Below, piece by piece: positions 1 to 12,692 of a stretch of DNA of 44,851 bases (its first letter is position 1; each line of letters begins with the position of its first letter). A model generated the notes under the pieces. The model saw only the letters and a program-made list of their open reading frames with translations, did no database searches and was not told the origin of the DNA. The DNA is from Bacteroidaceae bacterium (GTDB lineage: Bacteria; Bacteroidota; Bacteroidia; Bacteroidales; Bacteroidaceae): assembly GCA_024697945.1 (NCBI GenBank), contig JAILRU010000020.1, forward strand, positions 1 to 44,851, read 5' to 3'. A program made the position numbers and the translations under genes.

Positions 1-10
1 AGAACACGTT

Positions 11-82
<72 letters not shown>

Positions 83-138
83 CAAGAGAGAGAGAAAACG
101 AAGACATACATTATTTAATATATAAATAAGAAAACGTT

Positions 139-1320
139 ATGGCAAAAGAAAAATTCGAGAGGACCAAACCTCATGTGAACATCGGTACCATCGGTCACGT
201 TGACCACGGTAAGACAACTTTGACTGCTGCTATCACCACCGTATTGGCAAAGCAGGGTCTCTCTGAAGTGAAGAGCTTCGACCAGATTGACAACGCACCC
301 GAAGAGAAGGAGCGTGGTATCACCATCAACACCGCTCACGTTGAGTACGAGACTGCAAAGCGTCACTACGCTCATGTTGACTGCCCGGGTCACGCCGACT
401 ATGTGAAGAACATGGTAACTGGTGCTGCCCAGATGGACGGTGCTATTATCGTAGTTGCTGCAACTGACGGCCCAATGCCTCAGACCCGTGAGCACATCCT
501 GCTCGCTCGTCAGGTGAACGTGCCCCGTCTGGTTGTGTTCCTGAATAAGTGTGACATGGTCGAGGACGAGGAAATGCTCGAACTCGTTGAGATGGAAATG
601 CAGGAGCTTCTCGCTCAGTATGAGTTCGAGGAGGACACTCCATTCATCCGTGGCTCTGCCCTCGGTGCCCTGAACGGTGTACCCGAATGGGAAGCTAAGG
701 TTATGGAGCTCATGGACGCTTGCGACAACTGGATCCAGGAGCCCATGCGCGACAAGGATAAGGCATTCTTGATGCCCGTCGAGGACGTCTTCTCTATCAC
801 AGGTCGTGGTACTGTAGCTACCGGTCGTATCGAGACTGGTGTTGTTAAGGTAGGTGACGAAGTTCAGATTCTCGGTCTTGGTGAAGACAAGAAGTCTGTT
901 ATCACTGGTGTCGAGATGTTCCGCAAGATTCTTGACGAAGGTGAAGCTGGCGATAACGTAGGTCTGCTCCTCCGTGGTATCGACAAGAACGAGGTTAAGC
1001 GTGGTATGGTTATCACCCACCCGGGTGCTATCACTCCTCACAAGGGCTTCAAGGCTTCTATCTATGTCCTGAAGAAGGAAGAAGGTGGCCGTCACACTCC
1101 GTTCGGCAACAAGTATCGTCCTCAGTTCTACCTGCGCACCATGGACTGCACCGGTGAGATTCACCTCCCCGATGGAATCGAAATGGTAATGCCCGGTGAT
1201 AACGTCGAGATTAAGGTTGAGCTCATCTATGCAGTGGCTCTGAACGTAGGTCTCCGCTTCGCTATCCGTGAGGGTGGCCGCACCGTAGGCTCTGGCCAGA
1301 TTACTGAAGTATTCGATTAA
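139..1320 (+). CDS. tuf: Elongation factor Tu
   Basis: This 393-aa GTPase delivers aminoacyl-tRNA to the ribosomal A site. The G1 motif GHVDHGKT is near residues 19-26, the effector-region GITI near 60, G3 DCPGHADY near 80 and G4 NKCD near 135. Domains 2 and 3 follow and the protein ends in TEVFD. The length is normal for bacterial EF-Tu. It lies between tRNA-Thr and tRNA-Trp and upstream of secE, a conserved bacterial arrangement. Codon choice is strongly biased (CGT for Arg, GGT for Gly), as expected for a very highly expressed gene. No second tuf copy is in the window. Confidence 0.99.
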   Translation: MAKEKFERTKPHVNIGTIGHVDHGKTTLTAAITTVLAKQGLSEVKSFDQIDNAPEEKERGITINTAHVEYETAKRHYAHVDCPGHADYVKNMVTGAAQMDGAIIVVAATDGPMPQTREHILLARQVNVPRLVVFLNKCDMVEDEEMLELVEMEMQELLAQYEFEEDTPFIRGSALGALNGVPEWEAKVMELMDACDNWIQEPMRDKDKAFLMPVEDVFSITGRGTVATGRIETGVVKVGDEVQILGLGEDKKSVITGVEMFRKILDEGEAGDNVGLLLRGIDKNEVKRGMVITHPGAITPHKGFKASIYVLKKEEGGRHTPFGNKYRPQFYLRTMDCTGEIHLPDGIEMVMPGDNVEIKVELIYAVALNVGLRFAIREGGRTVGSGQITEVFD

Positions 1321-1364
1321 TAAACGAAGAATTTTGAGGTTACGTCCTCAAGAGGACATAAGAA

Positions 1365-1395
1365 TTGGGTGAGCGGACAATATCTGCTCACCCAA
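1365..1395 (+). promoter_or_regulatory. tuf-tRNA-Trp intergenic hairpin
   Basis: A perfect 10-bp stem (TTGGGTGAGC/GCTCACCCAA) encloses an 11-nt loop. Two smaller alternative stems lie just upstream at 1335-1357 (TGAGG/CCTCA or GTCCTC/GAGGAC, which share bases and exclude one another). There is no downstream U-tract, and the tRNA-Trp 5' end begins four bases later. A transcript-processing or attenuation structure is more likely than a classical intrinsic terminator. Confidence 0.55.
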
Positions 1396-1398
1396 AAT

Positions 1399-1471
1399 AC
1401 GGGAATAGCTCAGTTGGTAGAGCATCGGTCTCCAAAACCGAGGGTCGTGAGTTCGAGTCTTACTTCCCGTG
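1399..1471 (+). tRNA. tRNA-Trp (CCA)
   Basis: The cloverleaf has acceptor stem ACGGGAA/TTCCCGT with discriminator G, anticodon loop CTCCAAA giving CCA, and T-arm GTGAG-TTCGAGT-CTTAC. The 3' CCA is not encoded. It sits between tuf and secE, a placement conserved across many bacteria. Confidence 0.95.
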
Positions 1472-1489
1472 CAAAATTGCAAAAAAGTT

Positions 1490-1687
1490 ATGTTTGAAAG
1501 TATCAAAAAATATTGCAAGGAATCATACGAAGAACTTAGGTATAAAACCACTTGGCCTACACGTTCAGAACTTATGAACAGTGCTGTTGTAGTATTAACC
1601 GCTTCCCTATGCATAGCACTGGTTGTTTTCGTTATGGACATGGCTTTCCAACATGGAATGGAAGCCATCTATGGTTTGCTGCGTTAA
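1490..1687 (+). CDS. secE: Preprotein translocase subunit SecE
   Basis: This 65-aa single-span subunit clamps SecY in the inner-membrane translocon. The amphipathic N-terminal helix carries the SecE signature region (ELRYKTTWPTRSEL, around residues 15-28), followed by one transmembrane helix of about 20 residues (VVVLTASLCIALVVFV). A longer reading from GTG at 1469 would start inside the tRNA-Trp 3' end, so ATG at 1490 is chosen. It lies immediately upstream of nusG, as in most bacteria. Confidence 0.95.
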   Translation: MFESIKKYCKESYEELRYKTTWPTRSELMNSAVVVLTASLCIALVVFVMDMAFQHGMEAIYGLLR

Positions 1688-1704
1688 AGAGAGTTTCTTA
1701 GGAA

Positions 1705-2259
1705 ATGGCAGAAGCTGGAATGAAATGGTACGTCCTGCGTGCCATCAGTGGAAAAGAGGGCAAGGTTAAGGAGGTAATCGATGCGCTGATTAACAATCAG
1801 CCCGATTTCGCCAAACACGTCTCTCAAGTGCTGATCCCTACCGAGAAGGTGGTTACCGTCACAGGAGGCAAGCGCAAGATTAAAGAGAAGAACCGCTACC
1901 CCGGTTATGTCTTCGTGGAGGCAGAACTGGTGGGAGAGACTCAGGCTCGCTTGCGTGAAGTGTCCAATGTGATGGGCTTCCTCAATGACTCCCGTTCAAG
2001 CAACACCCCCATGCCGCTGCGTCCTGCTGAGGTCAGTCAGATGCTGGGTACCATTGACGAAATGGCTGAGATACCAGAAGATCTCATCATCCCCTTCGAG
2101 GTGGGTGAGAGTATTAAGGTGTCTGACGGACCGTTCAGCGGTTTCGATGCCATCGTCGAAGAGGTAAATAACGAAAAGAAGAAGCTGAAAGTTATGGTCA
2201 AGATCTTCGGACGCAAAACGCCCGTGGAGCTTGGTTTTACACAAGTCGAGAAGCTTTAG
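1705..2259 (+). CDS. nusG: Transcription termination/antitermination protein NusG
   Basis: This 184-aa elongation factor binds the RNA polymerase clamp. The N-terminal NGN domain begins at [12 protein letters not shown] and includes the conserved [10 protein letters not shown] near residue 70. The C-terminal KOW domain is recognisable in [16 protein letters not shown] near residues 130-145, the surface that contacts Rho or S10 in other bacteria. ATG at 1705 lies 17 nt after the secE stop; a second Met at codon 6 (1720) is an alternative start. Confidence 0.97.
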   Translation: MAEAGMKWYVLRAISGKEGKVKEVIDALINNQPDFAKHVSQVLIPTEKVVTVTGGKRKIKEKNRYPGYVFVEAELVGETQARLREVSNVMGFLNDSRSSNTPMPLRPAEVSQMLGTIDEMAEIPEDLIIPFEVGESIKVSDGPFSGFDAIVEEVNNEKKKLKVMVKIFGRKTPVELGFTQVEKL

Positions 2260-2318
2260 GACATTCTGTTACGTGTCCTGAAGCCTCCAGTTAACAATAA
2301 ATATTAAAGAATAATCAA

Positions 2319-2759
2319 ATGGCTAAAGAAGTTGCTGGATTAATCAAATTACAGATTAAAGGAGGCGCTGCAAATCCATCTCCCCCAGTAGGTCCCGCAT
2401 TGGGTTCTAAGGGAATCAATATCATGGATTTCTGCAAAGCATTCAACGCCAGAACACAGGATCGCGCCGGTAAGGTGCTGCCTGTAGTCATCACTTACTA
2501 CACAGACAAGTCATACGACTTCATCGTCAAGACTCCTCCTGTTGCAGTACAGTTGATGGAGGCAGCTAAAATCAAGGGCGGAAGCGCAGAGCCCAACCGT
2601 AAAAAGGTTGCTGAGGTAACTTGGGATCAGGTTCGCACAATCGCTCAGGATAAGATGCCTGACTTGAATTGCTTTACTGTGGAGTCTGCAATGACTTTGG
2701 TTGCAGGTACAGCCAGAAGTATGGGTATCACTGTCAAGGGTGAGTTCCCTGGTAAATAA
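2319..2759 (+). CDS. rplK: 50S ribosomal protein L11
   Basis: This 146-aa protein is part of the GTPase-associated centre at the L7/L12 stalk base. The N-terminal motif [20 protein letters not shown] and the following [15 protein letters not shown] are diagnostic. The C-terminal RNA-binding domain carries the conserved GTARSMGI near residues 130-137. It is the first ribosomal protein gene of the rplKAJL run, 59 nt after nusG. Confidence 0.98.
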   Translation: MAKEVAGLIKLQIKGGAANPSPPVGPALGSKGINIMDFCKAFNARTQDRAGKVLPVVITYYTDKSYDFIVKTPPVAVQLMEAAKIKGGSAEPNRKKVAEVTWDQVRTIAQDKMPDLNCFTVESAMTLVAGTARSMGITVKGEFPGK

Positions 2760-2776
2760 TTTAAACTTCAATTAAA

Positions 2777-3475
2777 ATGAGTAAACTGACAAAAAACCAG
2801 AAGTTGGTAGCTGATAAGATTGAAGCAGGGAAGGCATACACCTTGAAGGAGGCTTCTGCCTTGGTGAAGGAGATAACCACCACCAAGTTCGATGCTTCCG
2901 TTGATATCGATGTGCGTTTGGGCGTTGACCCCAGAAAGGCAAACCAGATGGTTCGCGGCGTCGTTTCACTGCCTAATGGAACAGGTAAAGTGACTCGCGT
3001 GCTCTGCCTCTGCACACCGGATGCTGAAGCTGCTGCTAAGGAAGCAGGTGCTGACTATGTTGGTCTCGATGAGTATATCGAGAAAATTAAGGGTGGTTGG
3101 ACTGATATCGACGTCATCATCACAATGCCCTCTATCATGGGTAAGATTGGTGCTTTGGGTCGTATTCTCGGTCCTCGTGGCTTGATGCCAAACCCCAAGA
3201 GTGGAACTGTAACCATGGATGTAGCCAAGGCTGTCCGTGAAGTGAAGCAGGGTAAGATTGACTTCAAGGTTGACAAGACCGGTATCGTGCATACCTCTAT
3301 CGGCAAGGTGTCTTTCACTGCTGACATGATCGCTCAGAATGCAAAGGAATTCATCTCGACCATTATCAAGTTGAAGCCTGCTGCTGCTAAGGGTACATAC
3401 ATTAAGAGTATTTATCTTTCAAGTACAATGAGCCGCGGCATCAAGGTTGATCCTAAGGCTACTGAGGAAATCTAA
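2777..3475 (+). CDS. rplA: 50S ribosomal protein L1
   Basis: This 232-aa L1-stalk protein binds 23S rRNA domain V and, in other bacteria, represses its own operon. The conserved segments are [20 protein letters not shown] near residues 41-60, [22 protein letters not shown] near 113-134 and the C-terminal region ending in [10 protein letters not shown]. It begins 17 nt after rplK and ends 15 nt before rplJ. No L1-binding mimic was recognised by eye in the leader. Confidence 0.98.
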   Translation: MSKLTKNQKLVADKIEAGKAYTLKEASALVKEITTTKFDASVDIDVRLGVDPRKANQMVRGVVSLPNGTGKVTRVLCLCTPDAEAAAKEAGADYVGLDEYIEKIKGGWTDIDVIITMPSIMGKIGALGRILGPRGLMPNPKSGTVTMDVAKAVREVKQGKIDFKVDKTGIVHTSIGKVSFTADMIAQNAKEFISTIIKLKPAAAKGTYIKSIYLSSTMSRGIKVDPKATEEI

Positions 3476-3490
3476 AAAAGCTGTAACATC

Positions 3491-3997
3491 ATGAGAAAGG
3501 AAGATAAAATTGCAATTATTGCACAGCTTGGCGAACTGCTGAAGCAGTATCCCCACTTCTACCTGGTAGATGTCGAGGGCATGAATGCTGCAAACACAAG
3601 CAGCCTGCGTCGCAAGTGTTTTGAAAAAGGCCTCAAAATGGTCGTTGTCAAGAACACGCTGATGATCAAGGCTCTTGAGGCTGCAGAGGAGAACTTCGAC
3701 GAGCTGAAGCCCGCATTGGTTGGAACCACAGCGTTGATTCTGACAGAGACTGCAAACGTTCCCGCAAAGCTTATCAAGGAACTGAACAGCAAGAAGCAAG
3801 AAAAGCCCTCATTCAAGGCAGCTTATGCCGAGGGTGCTATCTATGTCGGTGCTGACCAGTTGATGACTCTCTGCGCTCTGAAGAGCAAGAACGAACTGAT
3901 TGCAGATGTAATCGCTGCTCTCGAATCTCCGATTATGAACGTCTTGAGCGCTCTGGAAAATCGCGAAGAGAAAGCAGCAGAAGCTGCAACTGAGTAA
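3491..3997 (+). CDS. rplJ: 50S ribosomal protein L10
   Basis: This 168-aa protein anchors the L7/L12 dimers to the ribosomal stalk base. The N-terminal RNA-binding domain shows the typical FYLVDVEGMNAANTSSLRRK and MVVVKNTLMIKAL segments. A C-terminal hydrophobic helix (SPIMNVLSALENREEKAAE) is the L12 dimer docking helix. It is encoded between rplA and rplL and is probably autoregulated as in other bacteria, although no leader structure was verified. Confidence 0.97.
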   Translation: MRKEDKIAIIAQLGELLKQYPHFYLVDVEGMNAANTSSLRRKCFEKGLKMVVVKNTLMIKALEAAEENFDELKPALVGTTALILTETANVPAKLIKELNSKKQEKPSFKAAYAEGAIYVGADQLMTLCALKSKNELIADVIAALESPIMNVLSALENREEKAAEAATE

Positions 3998-4034
3998 TAA
4001 CCAAGAATAATAACAACTTAAATACATTAAAGAA

Positions 4035-4409
4035 ATGGCTGATATTAAGGCTATTGCTGCTGAGCTCGTTGCGCTCACAGTACAGGAAGTAATTGATCTT
4101 AAGAATGAACTTAAGGAGACTTATGGCATCGAGCCCGCTGCTGCTGCTGTTGTAGTTGCTGCCGGTGGTGAAGGTGCAGGCGCTGCTGCCGAGGAAAAGA
4201 CTGACTTCGACGTTGTCCTCAAGAGTGCAGGTGCTGCCAAGTTGCAGGTCGTTAAGGCTGTCAAGGAAGCTTGCGGTCTCGGTCTGAAGGAAGCAAAGGA
4301 AATGGTTGACGGCGCTCCCAGCGTGCTGAAGGAAGGTATGCCTAAGGCTGACGCTGAGGCTCTGAAGAAGACCCTCGAGGAAGCTGGTGCCGAAGTCGAA
4401 CTGAAGTAA
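4035..4409 (+). CDS. rplL: 50S ribosomal protein L7/L12
   Basis: This 124-aa stalk protein recruits translation GTPases. It has an N-terminal dimerisation domain (about residues 1-35), an Ala/Gly-rich hinge (about 36-52) and a C-terminal factor-binding domain with [20 protein letters not shown] and [15 protein letters not shown]. Length and domain order are normal. A hairpin with a U-tract follows within 30 nt, separating it from rpoB. Confidence 0.98.
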   Translation: MADIKAIAAELVALTVQEVIDLKNELKETYGIEPAAAAVVVAAGGEGAGAAAEEKTDFDVVLKSAGAAKLQVVKAVKEACGLGLKEAKEMVDGAPSVLKEGMPKADAEALKKTLEEAGAEVELK

Positions 4410-4435
4410 CACTTCCCTCCTTAAATAAGGACTAC

Positions 4436-4473
4436 GGTAAAGGATCCTCTGGTAGAGGGTTCTTTGCCTTTTT
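4436..4473 (+). terminator. rplL-rpoB intergenic terminator-like hairpin
   Basis: A 15-bp imperfect stem (GGTAAAGGATCCTCT with AGAGGGTTCTTTGCC) around a 3-nt loop is followed by TTTTT. It sits 26 nt after rplL and 40 nt before rpoB. E. coli has a partial terminator at the same position that lowers rpoBC expression relative to the ribosomal proteins. A similar attenuating role is inferred here. Confidence 0.75.
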
Positions 4474-4513
4474 GTGTCTATAAACTTTCACGAGAACACA
4501 ATACAAGGTTTAG

Positions 4514-7500
4514 ATGGCTAATAAAAAAAATCAGAGAGTAAATTTCGCTTCCGTTAAAAGTCCGTTGGCATATCCCGACTTTCTGGAAGTACAATTGAAG
4601 TCGTTCAGAGACTTCCTCCAACTCGATACTCCCCCTGAAATGAGGAAGTACGATGGTTTGTACAAGGTCTTCTCTGAAAACTTCCCGATTAATGATACAC
4701 GAAACAACTTTAATCTGGAGTTTCTCGACTATTTCATTGATCCTCCCCGCTATTCTATCGAGGAGTGTCTGGAGCGTGACCTCACCTACAGCGTGCCTTT
4801 GAAGGCAAAGCTGAAGCTGAGTTGCGACGATCCCGATCATGAAGATTTCGATACGGTGGTACAGGATGTGTTCCTAGGTTTCATTCCGTATATGACCGAC
4901 AATGGTACCTTCATCATCAATGGCGCCGAACGTGTAGTAGTATCACAACTTCACCGTTCTCCCGGTGTATTCTTCGGCAGCAGTATTCATGCTAACGGAT
5001 CTCTGCTCTACTCAGCCCGTATCATCCCCTTCAAGGGCAGTTGGATTGAGTTTGCTACAGATATCAACAATGTCATGTACGCGTACATTGACCGTAAGAA
5101 GAAGTTGCCCGTTACCACATTGCTCCGTGCCATCGGATTTGAGAATGACAAAGATATTTTACAAATCTTCAACCTGGCCGAAGAAGTTAAGGCTACTCGT
5201 GAAAACCTGAAAGAACACCTTGGCCAAAAGCTCGCAGCACGTGTGCTCAAGAGCTGGATTGAGGACTTCGTTGATGAAGATACAGGCGAAGTGGTATCAA
5301 TCGAGCGTAACGAAATCATACTGGAGCGCGAGAGTGTGCTTGATGAGGATGCTATCGAGCAGATTATGAACAGCAATGTTCCTTCCATCCTTATTCATAA
5401 GGAGGACGCACAAACGTCTGACTACAGCATCATCTTCAATACATTCCAGAAGGATGCAACCAACAGCGAGAAGGAGGCCATCAGCTACATCTACCGCCAA
5501 CTGCGCAATGCAGACCCTGTAGATGATGCCAGTGCCAAGGAAGTCATCCTCAACCTCTTCTTCAGCGAGAAGCGTTATGATTTGGGAGATGTTGGCCGCT
5601 ACCGTATCAACCACAAGCTCGGCTTGGACACAGATCCCAATGTACGTGTGCTGACCAAAGAGGACATTATTGAAATTATCAAGTACCTGATTGAGCTTGT
5701 TAACTCCAAAGCCAGTGTCGATGATATCGACCACCTGAGTAACCGTCGTGTCCGTACCGTTGGTGAGCAGTTAGCTAACCAGTTCTCCATCGGTTTGGCA
5801 CGTATGATTCGTACCATTCGCGAGCGCATGAATGTTCGTGATAATGAGGTGTTCACGCCAACTGACCTGCTGACAAGCAAGAGTCTGGGTGGTGTCATCA
5901 ACAGTTTCTTCGGCACTAACGCCCTGAGCCAGTTCATGGACCAGACCAATCCTCTGGCAGAGGTGACGCACAAACGCCGTCTCTCAGCCCTTGGACCTGG
6001 CGGTCTGTCTCGTGAACGTGCAGGCTTTGAGGTGCGCGACGTACACTATACACACTATGGACGACTCTGTCCTATCGAGTCTCCTGAAGGTCCCAATATT
6101 GGTTTGATTTCATCTCTTTGCGTCTATGCAAAGATTAACGATTTAGGCTTCATCGAGACACCTTATCGTAAAGTGGCAGATGGAAAAGTGGATCTCTCTC
6201 CTGAAGGCGTTCGCTACATGACTGCAGAAGAAGAAAAGGGACTTGTTATCGGTCAGGGTAATGCACCCCTCAATGATGACGGAACCTTTATCCGTACTAA
6301 GGTGAAGTGCCGTCAGGACGATGACTATCCTGTCGTTCCTCCCTCGGAGGTCAACCTTATGGATGTGGCTCCTCAGCAGATTGCTTCAATCGCTGCTGCC
6401 TTGATTCCATTCTTAGAGCACGACGATGCTCACCGTGCATTGATGGGTTCTAACATGATGCGTCAGGCTGTGCCTTTGATGCGGACAGAAGCTCCTATCG
6501 TCGGAACTGGCATCGAGCGTCAGGTTTGCGTTGATTCTCGCACTATGATTAGTGCTGAGGGCGATGGCATAGTAGAATATGTTGATGCAGCTACTATCCG
6601 TATCCTCTACGACCGTACAGAGGACGAGGAGTTCGTTAGCTTCGAGCCCGCTTTGAAGGAATACCGCATTCCCAAGTTCCGTCGCACCAATCAGAATATG
6701 ACCATTGACCTGCGACCCATATGCAATAAGGGCGACAGAGTTGTGAAAGGACAGATTCTGACCGAGGGTTATTCTACTGAAGACGGTGAATTGGCACTGG
6801 GCAAGAACCTTCTCGTGGCTTACATGCCTTGGAAGGGTTACAACTACGAGGATGCCATTGTGCTCAACGAACGTGTTGTTCGTGAAGATATCCTCACAAG
6901 TGTCCACGTTGAAGAATTCTCTCTTGAAGTGCGTGAAACGAAGCGCGGCATGGAAGAACTTACAGCCGACATTCCCAATGTCAGTGAAGAGGCTACCAAA
7001 GATCTTGACGAGAATGGTATCATCCGTATTGGTGCCCGTGTGGCTCCCGGTGATATCATGATTGGTAAGATAACGCCCAAGGGTGAGAGCGATCCTAGTC
7101 CTGAAGAGAAACTACTTCGTGCTATCTTCGGTGATAAGGCTGGTGACGTGAAGGACGCTTCTCTCAAGGCAAGTCCTTCTCTCAATGGTGTTGTCATCGA
7201 CAAAAAGCTCTTTACCAAAGCCTCCAAGACAGGTAAGGTGAAGTTGCAGGACAAGCCCCGTCTGGCAGCTCTCGATGAGGAGTTCAATAGCAAGACAGAA
7301 GACCTGAAGGCTATCCTCGTTGATAAGCTGATGGAACTCACCAAGAACAAGAAGAGCCAGGGTATTGTTGACAATGTGGGTATTGAACTTATTCCTAAGA
7401 ATAGTAGTATCACAGCTAATCTGCTCAACAATATCGACTATACCACCGTACAGCTCACAGGCTGGACCAACGACACTCACATCAATGAGCTCATTGGCAA

Positions 7501-8323
7501 GCTCATCATTAACTATCTCAAAAAGTACAAACTGCTTGAGACGGAGATGAAGCGCAAGAAGTTTGCAATCAGTCTGGGTGACGAGCTGCCCAACGGCATC
7601 ATCCAGTTAGCTAAGGTATATATTGCCAAGAAGCGTAAGATTGGTGTCGGCGACAAGATGGCCGGTCGTCACGGTAACAAGGGTATTGTCAGCAAGGTTG
7701 TCCGTCAGGAGGATATGCCCTTCTTGGCCGACGGAACACCAGTTGATATCGTACTCAACCCGTTAGGCGTGCCTTCGCGTATGAACATCGGTCAGATATT
7801 CGAGACCGTGCTTGGCGCTGCAGGCCAGAAGCTTGGCGTAAAGTTCGCAACACCTATCTTTGACGGTGCATCTCTCGAAGACCTCTGCGAATGGACAGAC
7901 AAGGCAGGTCTGCCTCGATACTGCTCAACGCAGCTCTACGATGGTGCTACAGGCGAACCGTTCGACCAGCTCGCAACGGTTGGTGTCTCCTATATGCTCA
8001 AACTCGGTCACATGGTTGAGGACAAGATGCATGCACGTAGCATTGGCCCGTACTCTCTCATCACTCAGCAGCCCCTCGGTGGTAAGGCACAGTTTGGTGG
8101 TCAGCGTTTTGGTGAGATGGAGGTTTGGGCTATTGAGGCATTCGGCGCTTCGCATGTGCTTCAGGAGATCCTCACCATCAAGAGTGACGATGTCGTAGGC
8201 CGCAGCAAGGCTTATGAAGCTATCGTCAAAGGTGAACACATGCCCACGCCGGGCATCCCTGAGTCTCTCAACGTGTTGCTTCACGAGTTGCGCGGTCTGG
8301 GACTGCATGTAAGTTTGGATTAA
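4514..8323 (+). CDS. rpoB: DNA-directed RNA polymerase subunit beta
   Basis: This 1269-aa catalytic subunit has the rifampicin-binding region around [33 protein letters not shown]. The sequence there is of the unmutated type, with the D, H and S positions intact. Other conserved segments are [37 protein letters not shown] and, at the C-terminus, [21 protein letters not shown]. The length is typical for Bacteroidetes. It is co-directional with rpoC, 31 nt upstream. Confidence 0.99.
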   Translation: MANKKNQRVNFASVKSPLAYPDFLEVQLKSFRDFLQLDTPPEMRKYDGLYKVFSENFPINDTRNNFNLEFLDYFIDPPRYSIEECLERDLTYSVPLKAKLKLSCDDPDHEDFDTVVQDVFLGFIPYMTDNGTFIINGAERVVVSQLHRSPGVFFGSSIHANGSLLYSARIIPFKGSWIEFATDINNVMYAYIDRKKKLPVTTLLRAIGFENDKDILQIFNLAEEVKATRENLKEHLGQKLAARVLKSWIEDFVDEDTGEVVSIERNEIILERESVLDEDAIEQIMNSNVPSILIHKEDAQTSDYSIIFNTFQKDATNSEKEAISYIYRQLRNADPVDDASAKEVILNLFFSEKRYDLGDVGRYRINHKLGLDTDPNVRVLTKEDIIEIIKYLIELVNSKASVDDIDHLSNRRVRTVGEQLANQFSIGLARMIRTIRERMNVRDNEVFTPTDLLTSKSLGGVINSFFGTNALSQFMDQTNPLAEVTHKRRLSALGPGGLSRERAGFEVRDVHYTHYGRLCPIESPEGPNIGLISSLCVYAKINDLGFIETPYRKVADGKVDLSPEGVRYMTAEEEKGLVIGQGNAPLNDDGTFIRTKVKCRQDDDYPVVPPSEVNLMDVAPQQIASIAAALIPFLEHDDAHRALMGSNMMRQAVPLMRTEAPIVGTGIERQVCVDSRTMISAEGDGIVEYVDAATIRILYDRTEDEEFVSFEPALKEYRIPKFRRTNQNMTIDLRPICNKGDRVVKGQILTEGYSTEDGELALGKNLLVAYMPWKGYNYEDAIVLNERVVREDILTSVHVEEFSLEVRETKRGMEELTADIPNVSEEATKDLDENGIIRIGARVAPGDIMIGKITPKGESDPSPEEKLLRAIFGDKAGDVKDASLKASPSLNGVVIDKKLFTKASKTGKVKLQDKPRLAALDEEFNSKTEDLKAILVDKLMELTKNKKSQGIVDNVGIELIPKNSSITANLLNNIDYTTVQLTGWTNDTHINELIGKLIINYLKKYKLLETEMKRKKFAISLGDELPNGIIQLAKVYIAKKRKIGVGDKMAGRHGNKGIVSKVVRQEDMPFLADGTPVDIVLNPLGVPSRMNIGQIFETVLGAAGQKLGVKFATPIFDGASLEDLCEWTDKAGLPRYCSTQLYDGATGEPFDQLATVGVSYMLKLGHMVEDKMHARSIGPYSLITQQPLGGKAQFGGQRFGEMEVWAIEAFGASHVLQEILTIKSDDVVGRSKAYEAIVKGEHMPTPGIPESLNVLLHELRGLGLHVSLD

Positions 8324-8354
8324 TGAATCGCTTTTTCAGAAAGGATATCAAAAC

Positions 8355-11300
8355 ATGGCTTTTAAGAAAGAAACCAAGGTAAAGACGAACTTTACCAAGA
8401 TAACAATCGGTCTGGCATCTCCTGAGGAGATTCTTGCAAACTCTTACGGCGAGGTGCTCAAGCCCGAGACCATCAACTACCGAACCTACAAGCCCGAGCG
8501 TGACGGTCTCTTCTGCGAGCGCATCTTCGGTCCCACCAAGGATTACGAGTGTCATTGCGGAAAGTACAAGCGTATTCGCTACAAGGGTAACGTCTGCGAC
8601 CGTTGCGGTGTGGAGGTCACGGAGAAGAAAGTGCGCCGCGAACGTAGCGGCCACATCCAGCTTGTGGTGCCTGTGGCTCACATCTGGTACTTCCGTTCTC
8701 TGCCCAACAAGATTGGCTATCTGCTTGGCATTCCCACCAAGAAACTCGATGCAGTCATCTATTACGAGCGCTACATTGTAATTCAGCCCGGTGTAATGGC
8801 CAAGAACAAGGAGATACCCGTCCAGAAGTTTGACCTTCTCTCTGAGGAAGAGTACGAGGACATCTTGGAGCGCCTGCCCCAGAACAATGATTATCTGGAG
8901 GACAAAGACCCAAATAAGTTCATTGCCAAAATGGGTGCTGAAGCTATCTATGACTTGCTCGTTGAGCTTGATCTGGATTCTCTCTCCAACCAGTTGCGCG
9001 ATGAAGCCAACAAGGAGAATGCACAGCAGCATAAGAACGATGTCCTAAAACGTCTTCAGGTTGTCGAGAGCTTCCGCTTGAGTGCGAAGGTGAACAAGCC
9101 CGAGTGGATGATAATGCGCACCCTGCCTGTCATTCCGCCCGAACTGCGTCCTCTGGTACCCCTGGATGGCGGACGTTTCGCTACGAGTGACCTGAACGAT
9201 CTCTATCGTCGTGTCATCATCCGTAACAACCGCCTCAAGAGGCTCATCGAGATTAAGGCTCCCGAAGTCATCCTCCGCAACGAGAAGCGTATGCTGCAAG
9301 AGGCAGTTGACAGTCTCTTCGACAACAGCCGTAAAAGCAGTGCCGTCAAGACCGAAAGCAACCGTCCTCTCAAATCTCTGAGCGACTCACTCAAGGGTAA
9401 GCAAGGCCGCTTCCGTCAGAACCTGCTCGGTAAGCGTGTTGACTACTCAGCCCGTTCCGTCATTGTTGTCGGTCCCGAGTTGAAGATGGGCGAATGCGGT
9501 ATTCCCAAGCTGATGGCAGCAGAGCTTTACAAACCGTTCATCATCCGTAAGCTCATTGAACGTGGCATTGTAAAGACCGTCAAGAGCGCCAAGAAGATTG
9601 TTGACCGCAAGGATCCCATCATTTGGGACATTCTGGAGTACGTCATGAAGGGGCATCCCGTATTGCTGAACCGTGCACCGACGCTGCACCGTCTTGGTAT
9701 TCAGGCTTTCCAACCCAAGATGATTGAGGGTAAAGCTATCCAGTTGCATCCTCTGGCATGTACGGCATTCAATGCTGACTTCGACGGTGACCAGATGGCT
9801 GTGCATTTGCCTTTGAGCAACGAGGCAATCCTAGAGGCTCAGATTCTGATGCTTCAATCGCACAACATCCTGAATCCTGCCAATGGTACGCCTATCACCG
9901 TGCCTTCACAAGATATGGTGCTTGGTTTGTACTACATCACTAAGCTCCGTCCCGGAGCGAAGGGTGCTGGCCTGAAATTCTATGGTCCCGAGGAAGCCAT
10001 CATCGCCTACAACGAAAAGCGCGTTGATGTACATGCTCCTGTCTTTGTTGTGGTTAACGATAAGCTGGAGGATGGTACTATGGGTAAACATATGGTCGAG
10101 ACTTCCGTCGGTCGTGTCATTGCCAACGAGATTATCCCCGAGGAGGTAGGCTTCTTCAACGATGTCATCTCCAAGAAAACACTCCGCGGCATCATCACCG
10201 ACGTCATCAAGACAGTAGGTGTGGCTCGTGCCTGCGAGTTCCTGGACGGTATCAAGAATCTCGGTTACCGCTTGGCATACGAAGGTGGTCTTTCCTTTAA
10301 CTTGGGCGATATCATCATCCCCGATGAGAAGGAAGAGCTCATTCGCAAGGGTAATGAGGAGGTTGAGCGTATCAGCGGTGAGTACGGCATGGGCTTCATC
10401 ACCGACAAAGAGCGTCACAATCAGGTTATCGATATTTGGACACACGTCAACAACGACCTCTCCAAGGCTTTGCTGAAGACTATGAAAGAAGCAGACCAGG
10501 GCTTCAATGCTGTGTTTATGATGCTCGACTCTGGTGCACGTGGTAGTTCAGGTCAGATTAGCCAGCTCTCTGGTATGCGTGGTCTGATGGCCAAGCCCCA
10601 AAAGGCAGGTGCTGAGCCTGACACCATCGAGAACCCCATCCTTTCTAACTTTAAGGAAGGTATGAGTGTGCTGGAGTACTTCATCTCTACCCACGGTGCT
10701 CGTAAGGGTCTGGCTGATACCGCCTTGAAGACGGCAGACGCTGGTTACCTGACGCGCCGTCTGGTTGACGTTAGTCACGATGTCATCATCAACGAGGAGG
10801 ACTGCGGCACTCTGCGTGGTCTTGTATGTTCTGCCTTGAAGAATGGCGATGAGGTCATCAGCAGCCTCTACGACCGTATTCTTGGCCGTGTCTCTGTTCA
10901 CGACATCATCCATCCTCTCACTGGCAAACTCATCTGTGCTTCCGGTGACGAGATTACCGAGGCCAAGGCTCAGGAGATTGAAGAGAGTCCCATCGAGACC
11001 GTTGAGATTCGTTCCGTCCTCACTTGCGAAAGCCGCAAGGGTGTCTGCATGAAGTGCTACGGCCGTAACCTGGCCACTAGCCGCATGGTGCAGAAGGGCG
11101 AGGCTGTAGGCGTCATCGCTGCACAGTCCATCGGTGAGCCCGGTACCCAGCTGACGCTGCGTACGTTCCACGCCGGTGGTGTGGCAGGTAACGCCGCCGC
11201 CAATGCCCGCATCAAGGCAAAGTACGATGCACGCCTCGAATTCGAGGAACTGCGTACCGTTGATGTCGTTGACGAGGTTGGCACACCAGCCAAAGTCGTG

Positions 11301-12656
11301 GTAGGCCGTCTGACGGAAGTTCGTTTCATCGACCCCACCACAGGCATCATATTACTTACCGCCAACGTTCCCTACGGCAGTATGCTCTATAAGAACGATG
11401 GTGACATAGTTCATAAGGACGAGATTGTTGCTAAATGGGATCCCTTCAATGCAGTAGTCGTTACGGAAATGCCTGGTAAGGTGAAGTTCGAGGATGTCAT
11501 CGAGGGTGTCAACTACAAGGTTGAAACCGATGAACAGACAGGTCTGCAGGAACTCATCGTTATCGAGTCTCACGACAGAATGAGAGTGCCCACCGTGCAC
11601 ATCATGGACGAGAATGGCGACATCCTGCGCCACTATAACCTGCCCATCGGTGGTCACATTGCTATCGAGGACGGTCAGGAGGTGAAGGCTGGCGATGTAC
11701 TCGTCAAGATTCCTCGTGTCATCGGTGGTGGTGGTGATATCACTGGTGGTCTGCCTCGCGTAACAGAGCTCTTCGAGGCTCGCAATCCCAGCAACCCTGC
11801 AACTGTAGCCGAAATCGACGGCGAAATCTCAATGGGTAAGCTTAAGCGTGGTAACCGCGAGGTCATCATCACACCCCGTCTGGGTGGTGAAGAGGCTATC
11901 AAGAAATACCTCATCCCTGCCAATCGTCAGATTCTGGTTCAGGAGAACGACTACGTCCGTGCCGGCACGCCGCTTTCCGACGGTGCCATCACACCAGCCG
12001 ACATCCTGTCCATCAAGGGCCCAACAGCCGTACAAGAATATATCGTTAATGAGATTCAGGACGTCTATCGTCTGCAGGGTGTGAAGATCAACGATAAGCA
12101 CTTCGAGGTCATCGTACGCCAGATGATGCGTAAGGTTCAGATTGACGATGCCGGCGATACACGCTTCCTCTCTCAGCAGGTTGTCGATAAGCTCGAGTTT
12201 GCCGAAGAGAACGACAACATCTGGGGAAAGAAGGTGGTCATCGATGCTGGAGAGTCCGAGAACATGCAGAACGGACAGATTGTGACGGCTCGTCGTCTGC
12301 GCGACGAGAACTCATACCTCAAGCGCCAGGACAAGAAAATTGTTCAGGTGCGCGACGCCCGTCCCGCAACATCCAAGCAGATTCTGCAGGGTATTACCCG
12401 CGCAGCATTGCAGACGACCAGCTTCATCTCGGCTGCCTCCTTCCAGGAGACCACCAAGGTGCTGAACGAAGCTGCTATCAACGGCAAGACCGACTATCTG
12501 GAGGGTATGAAGGAGAACGTCATCTGCGGTCACCTCATCCCAGCCGGAACCGGTATGCGCGAGTTCGACAAGATTGTGGTCACCAACCGCGAGGACTACG
12601 ACCGCACCCTTGCCAACCGCAAGACCCTGCTCGACTACGTTGACGGAATCTACTAA
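8355..12656 (+). CDS. rpoC: DNA-directed RNA polymerase subunit beta-prime
   Basis: This 1433-aa subunit carries the active-site metal triad [12 protein letters not shown]. The N-terminal zinc ribbon is [20 protein letters not shown] (about residues 65-85). A second zinc-binding Cys cluster reads [16 protein letters not shown] near residues 890-905, and the trigger-loop region includes [16 protein letters not shown]. It is the last gene of the cluster and is followed by a strong terminator. Confidence 0.99.
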   Translation: MAFKKETKVKTNFTKITIGLASPEEILANSYGEVLKPETINYRTYKPERDGLFCERIFGPTKDYECHCGKYKRIRYKGNVCDRCGVEVTEKKVRRERSGHIQLVVPVAHIWYFRSLPNKIGYLLGIPTKKLDAVIYYERYIVIQPGVMAKNKEIPVQKFDLLSEEEYEDILERLPQNNDYLEDKDPNKFIAKMGAEAIYDLLVELDLDSLSNQLRDEANKENAQQHKNDVLKRLQVVESFRLSAKVNKPEWMIMRTLPVIPPELRPLVPLDGGRFATSDLNDLYRRVIIRNNRLKRLIEIKAPEVILRNEKRMLQEAVDSLFDNSRKSSAVKTESNRPLKSLSDSLKGKQGRFRQNLLGKRVDYSARSVIVVGPELKMGECGIPKLMAAELYKPFIIRKLIERGIVKTVKSAKKIVDRKDPIIWDILEYVMKGHPVLLNRAPTLHRLGIQAFQPKMIEGKAIQLHPLACTAFNADFDGDQMAVHLPLSNEAILEAQILMLQSHNILNPANGTPITVPSQDMVLGLYYITKLRPGAKGAGLKFYGPEEAIIAYNEKRVDVHAPVFVVVNDKLEDGTMGKHMVETSVGRVIANEIIPEEVGFFNDVISKKTLRGIITDVIKTVGVARACEFLDGIKNLGYRLAYEGGLSFNLGDIIIPDEKEELIRKGNEEVERISGEYGMGFITDKERHNQVIDIWTHVNNDLSKALLKTMKEADQGFNAVFMMLDSGARGSSGQISQLSGMRGLMAKPQKAGAEPDTIENPILSNFKEGMSVLEYFISTHGARKGLADTALKTADAGYLTRRLVDVSHDVIINEEDCGTLRGLVCSALKNGDEVISSLYDRILGRVSVHDIIHPLTGKLICASGDEITEAKAQEIEESPIETVEIRSVLTCESRKGVCMKCYGRNLATSRMVQKGEAVGVIAAQSIGEPGTQLTLRTFHAGGVAGNAAANARIKAKYDARLEFEELRTVDVVDEVGTPAKVVVGRLTEVRFIDPTTGIILLTANVPYGSMLYKNDGDIVHKDEIVAKWDPFNAVVVTEMPGKVKFEDVIEGVNYKVETDEQTGLQELIVIESHDRMRVPTVHIMDENGDILRHYNLPIGGHIAIEDGQEVKAGDVLVKIPRVIGGGGDITGGLPRVTELFEARNPSNPATVAEIDGEISMGKLKRGNREVIITPRLGGEEAIKKYLIPANRQILVQENDYVRAGTPLSDGAITPADILSIKGPTAVQEYIVNEIQDVYRLQGVKINDKHFEVIVRQMMRKVQIDDAGDTRFLSQQVVDKLEFAEENDNIWGKKVVIDAGESENMQNGQIVTARRLRDENSYLKRQDKKIVQVRDARPATSKQILQGITRAALQTTSFISAASFQETTKVLNEAAINGKTDYLEGMKENVICGHLIPAGTGMREFDKIVVTNREDYDRTLANRKTLLDYVDGIY

Positions 12657-12692
12657 ACCTCAATAAGGCTCTAAGTCTTATAGGTTTTCATA

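Noticed and set aside
115..1164. 349-codon - strand reading frame opposite tuf
   Set aside because: It mirrors the codon bias of tuf, has no family resemblance and would overlap a certain gene completely.
1469..1489. GTG start for secE inside tRNA-Trp
   Set aside because: It would overlap the tRNA 3' end; the ATG at 1490 matches the usual SecE N-terminus.
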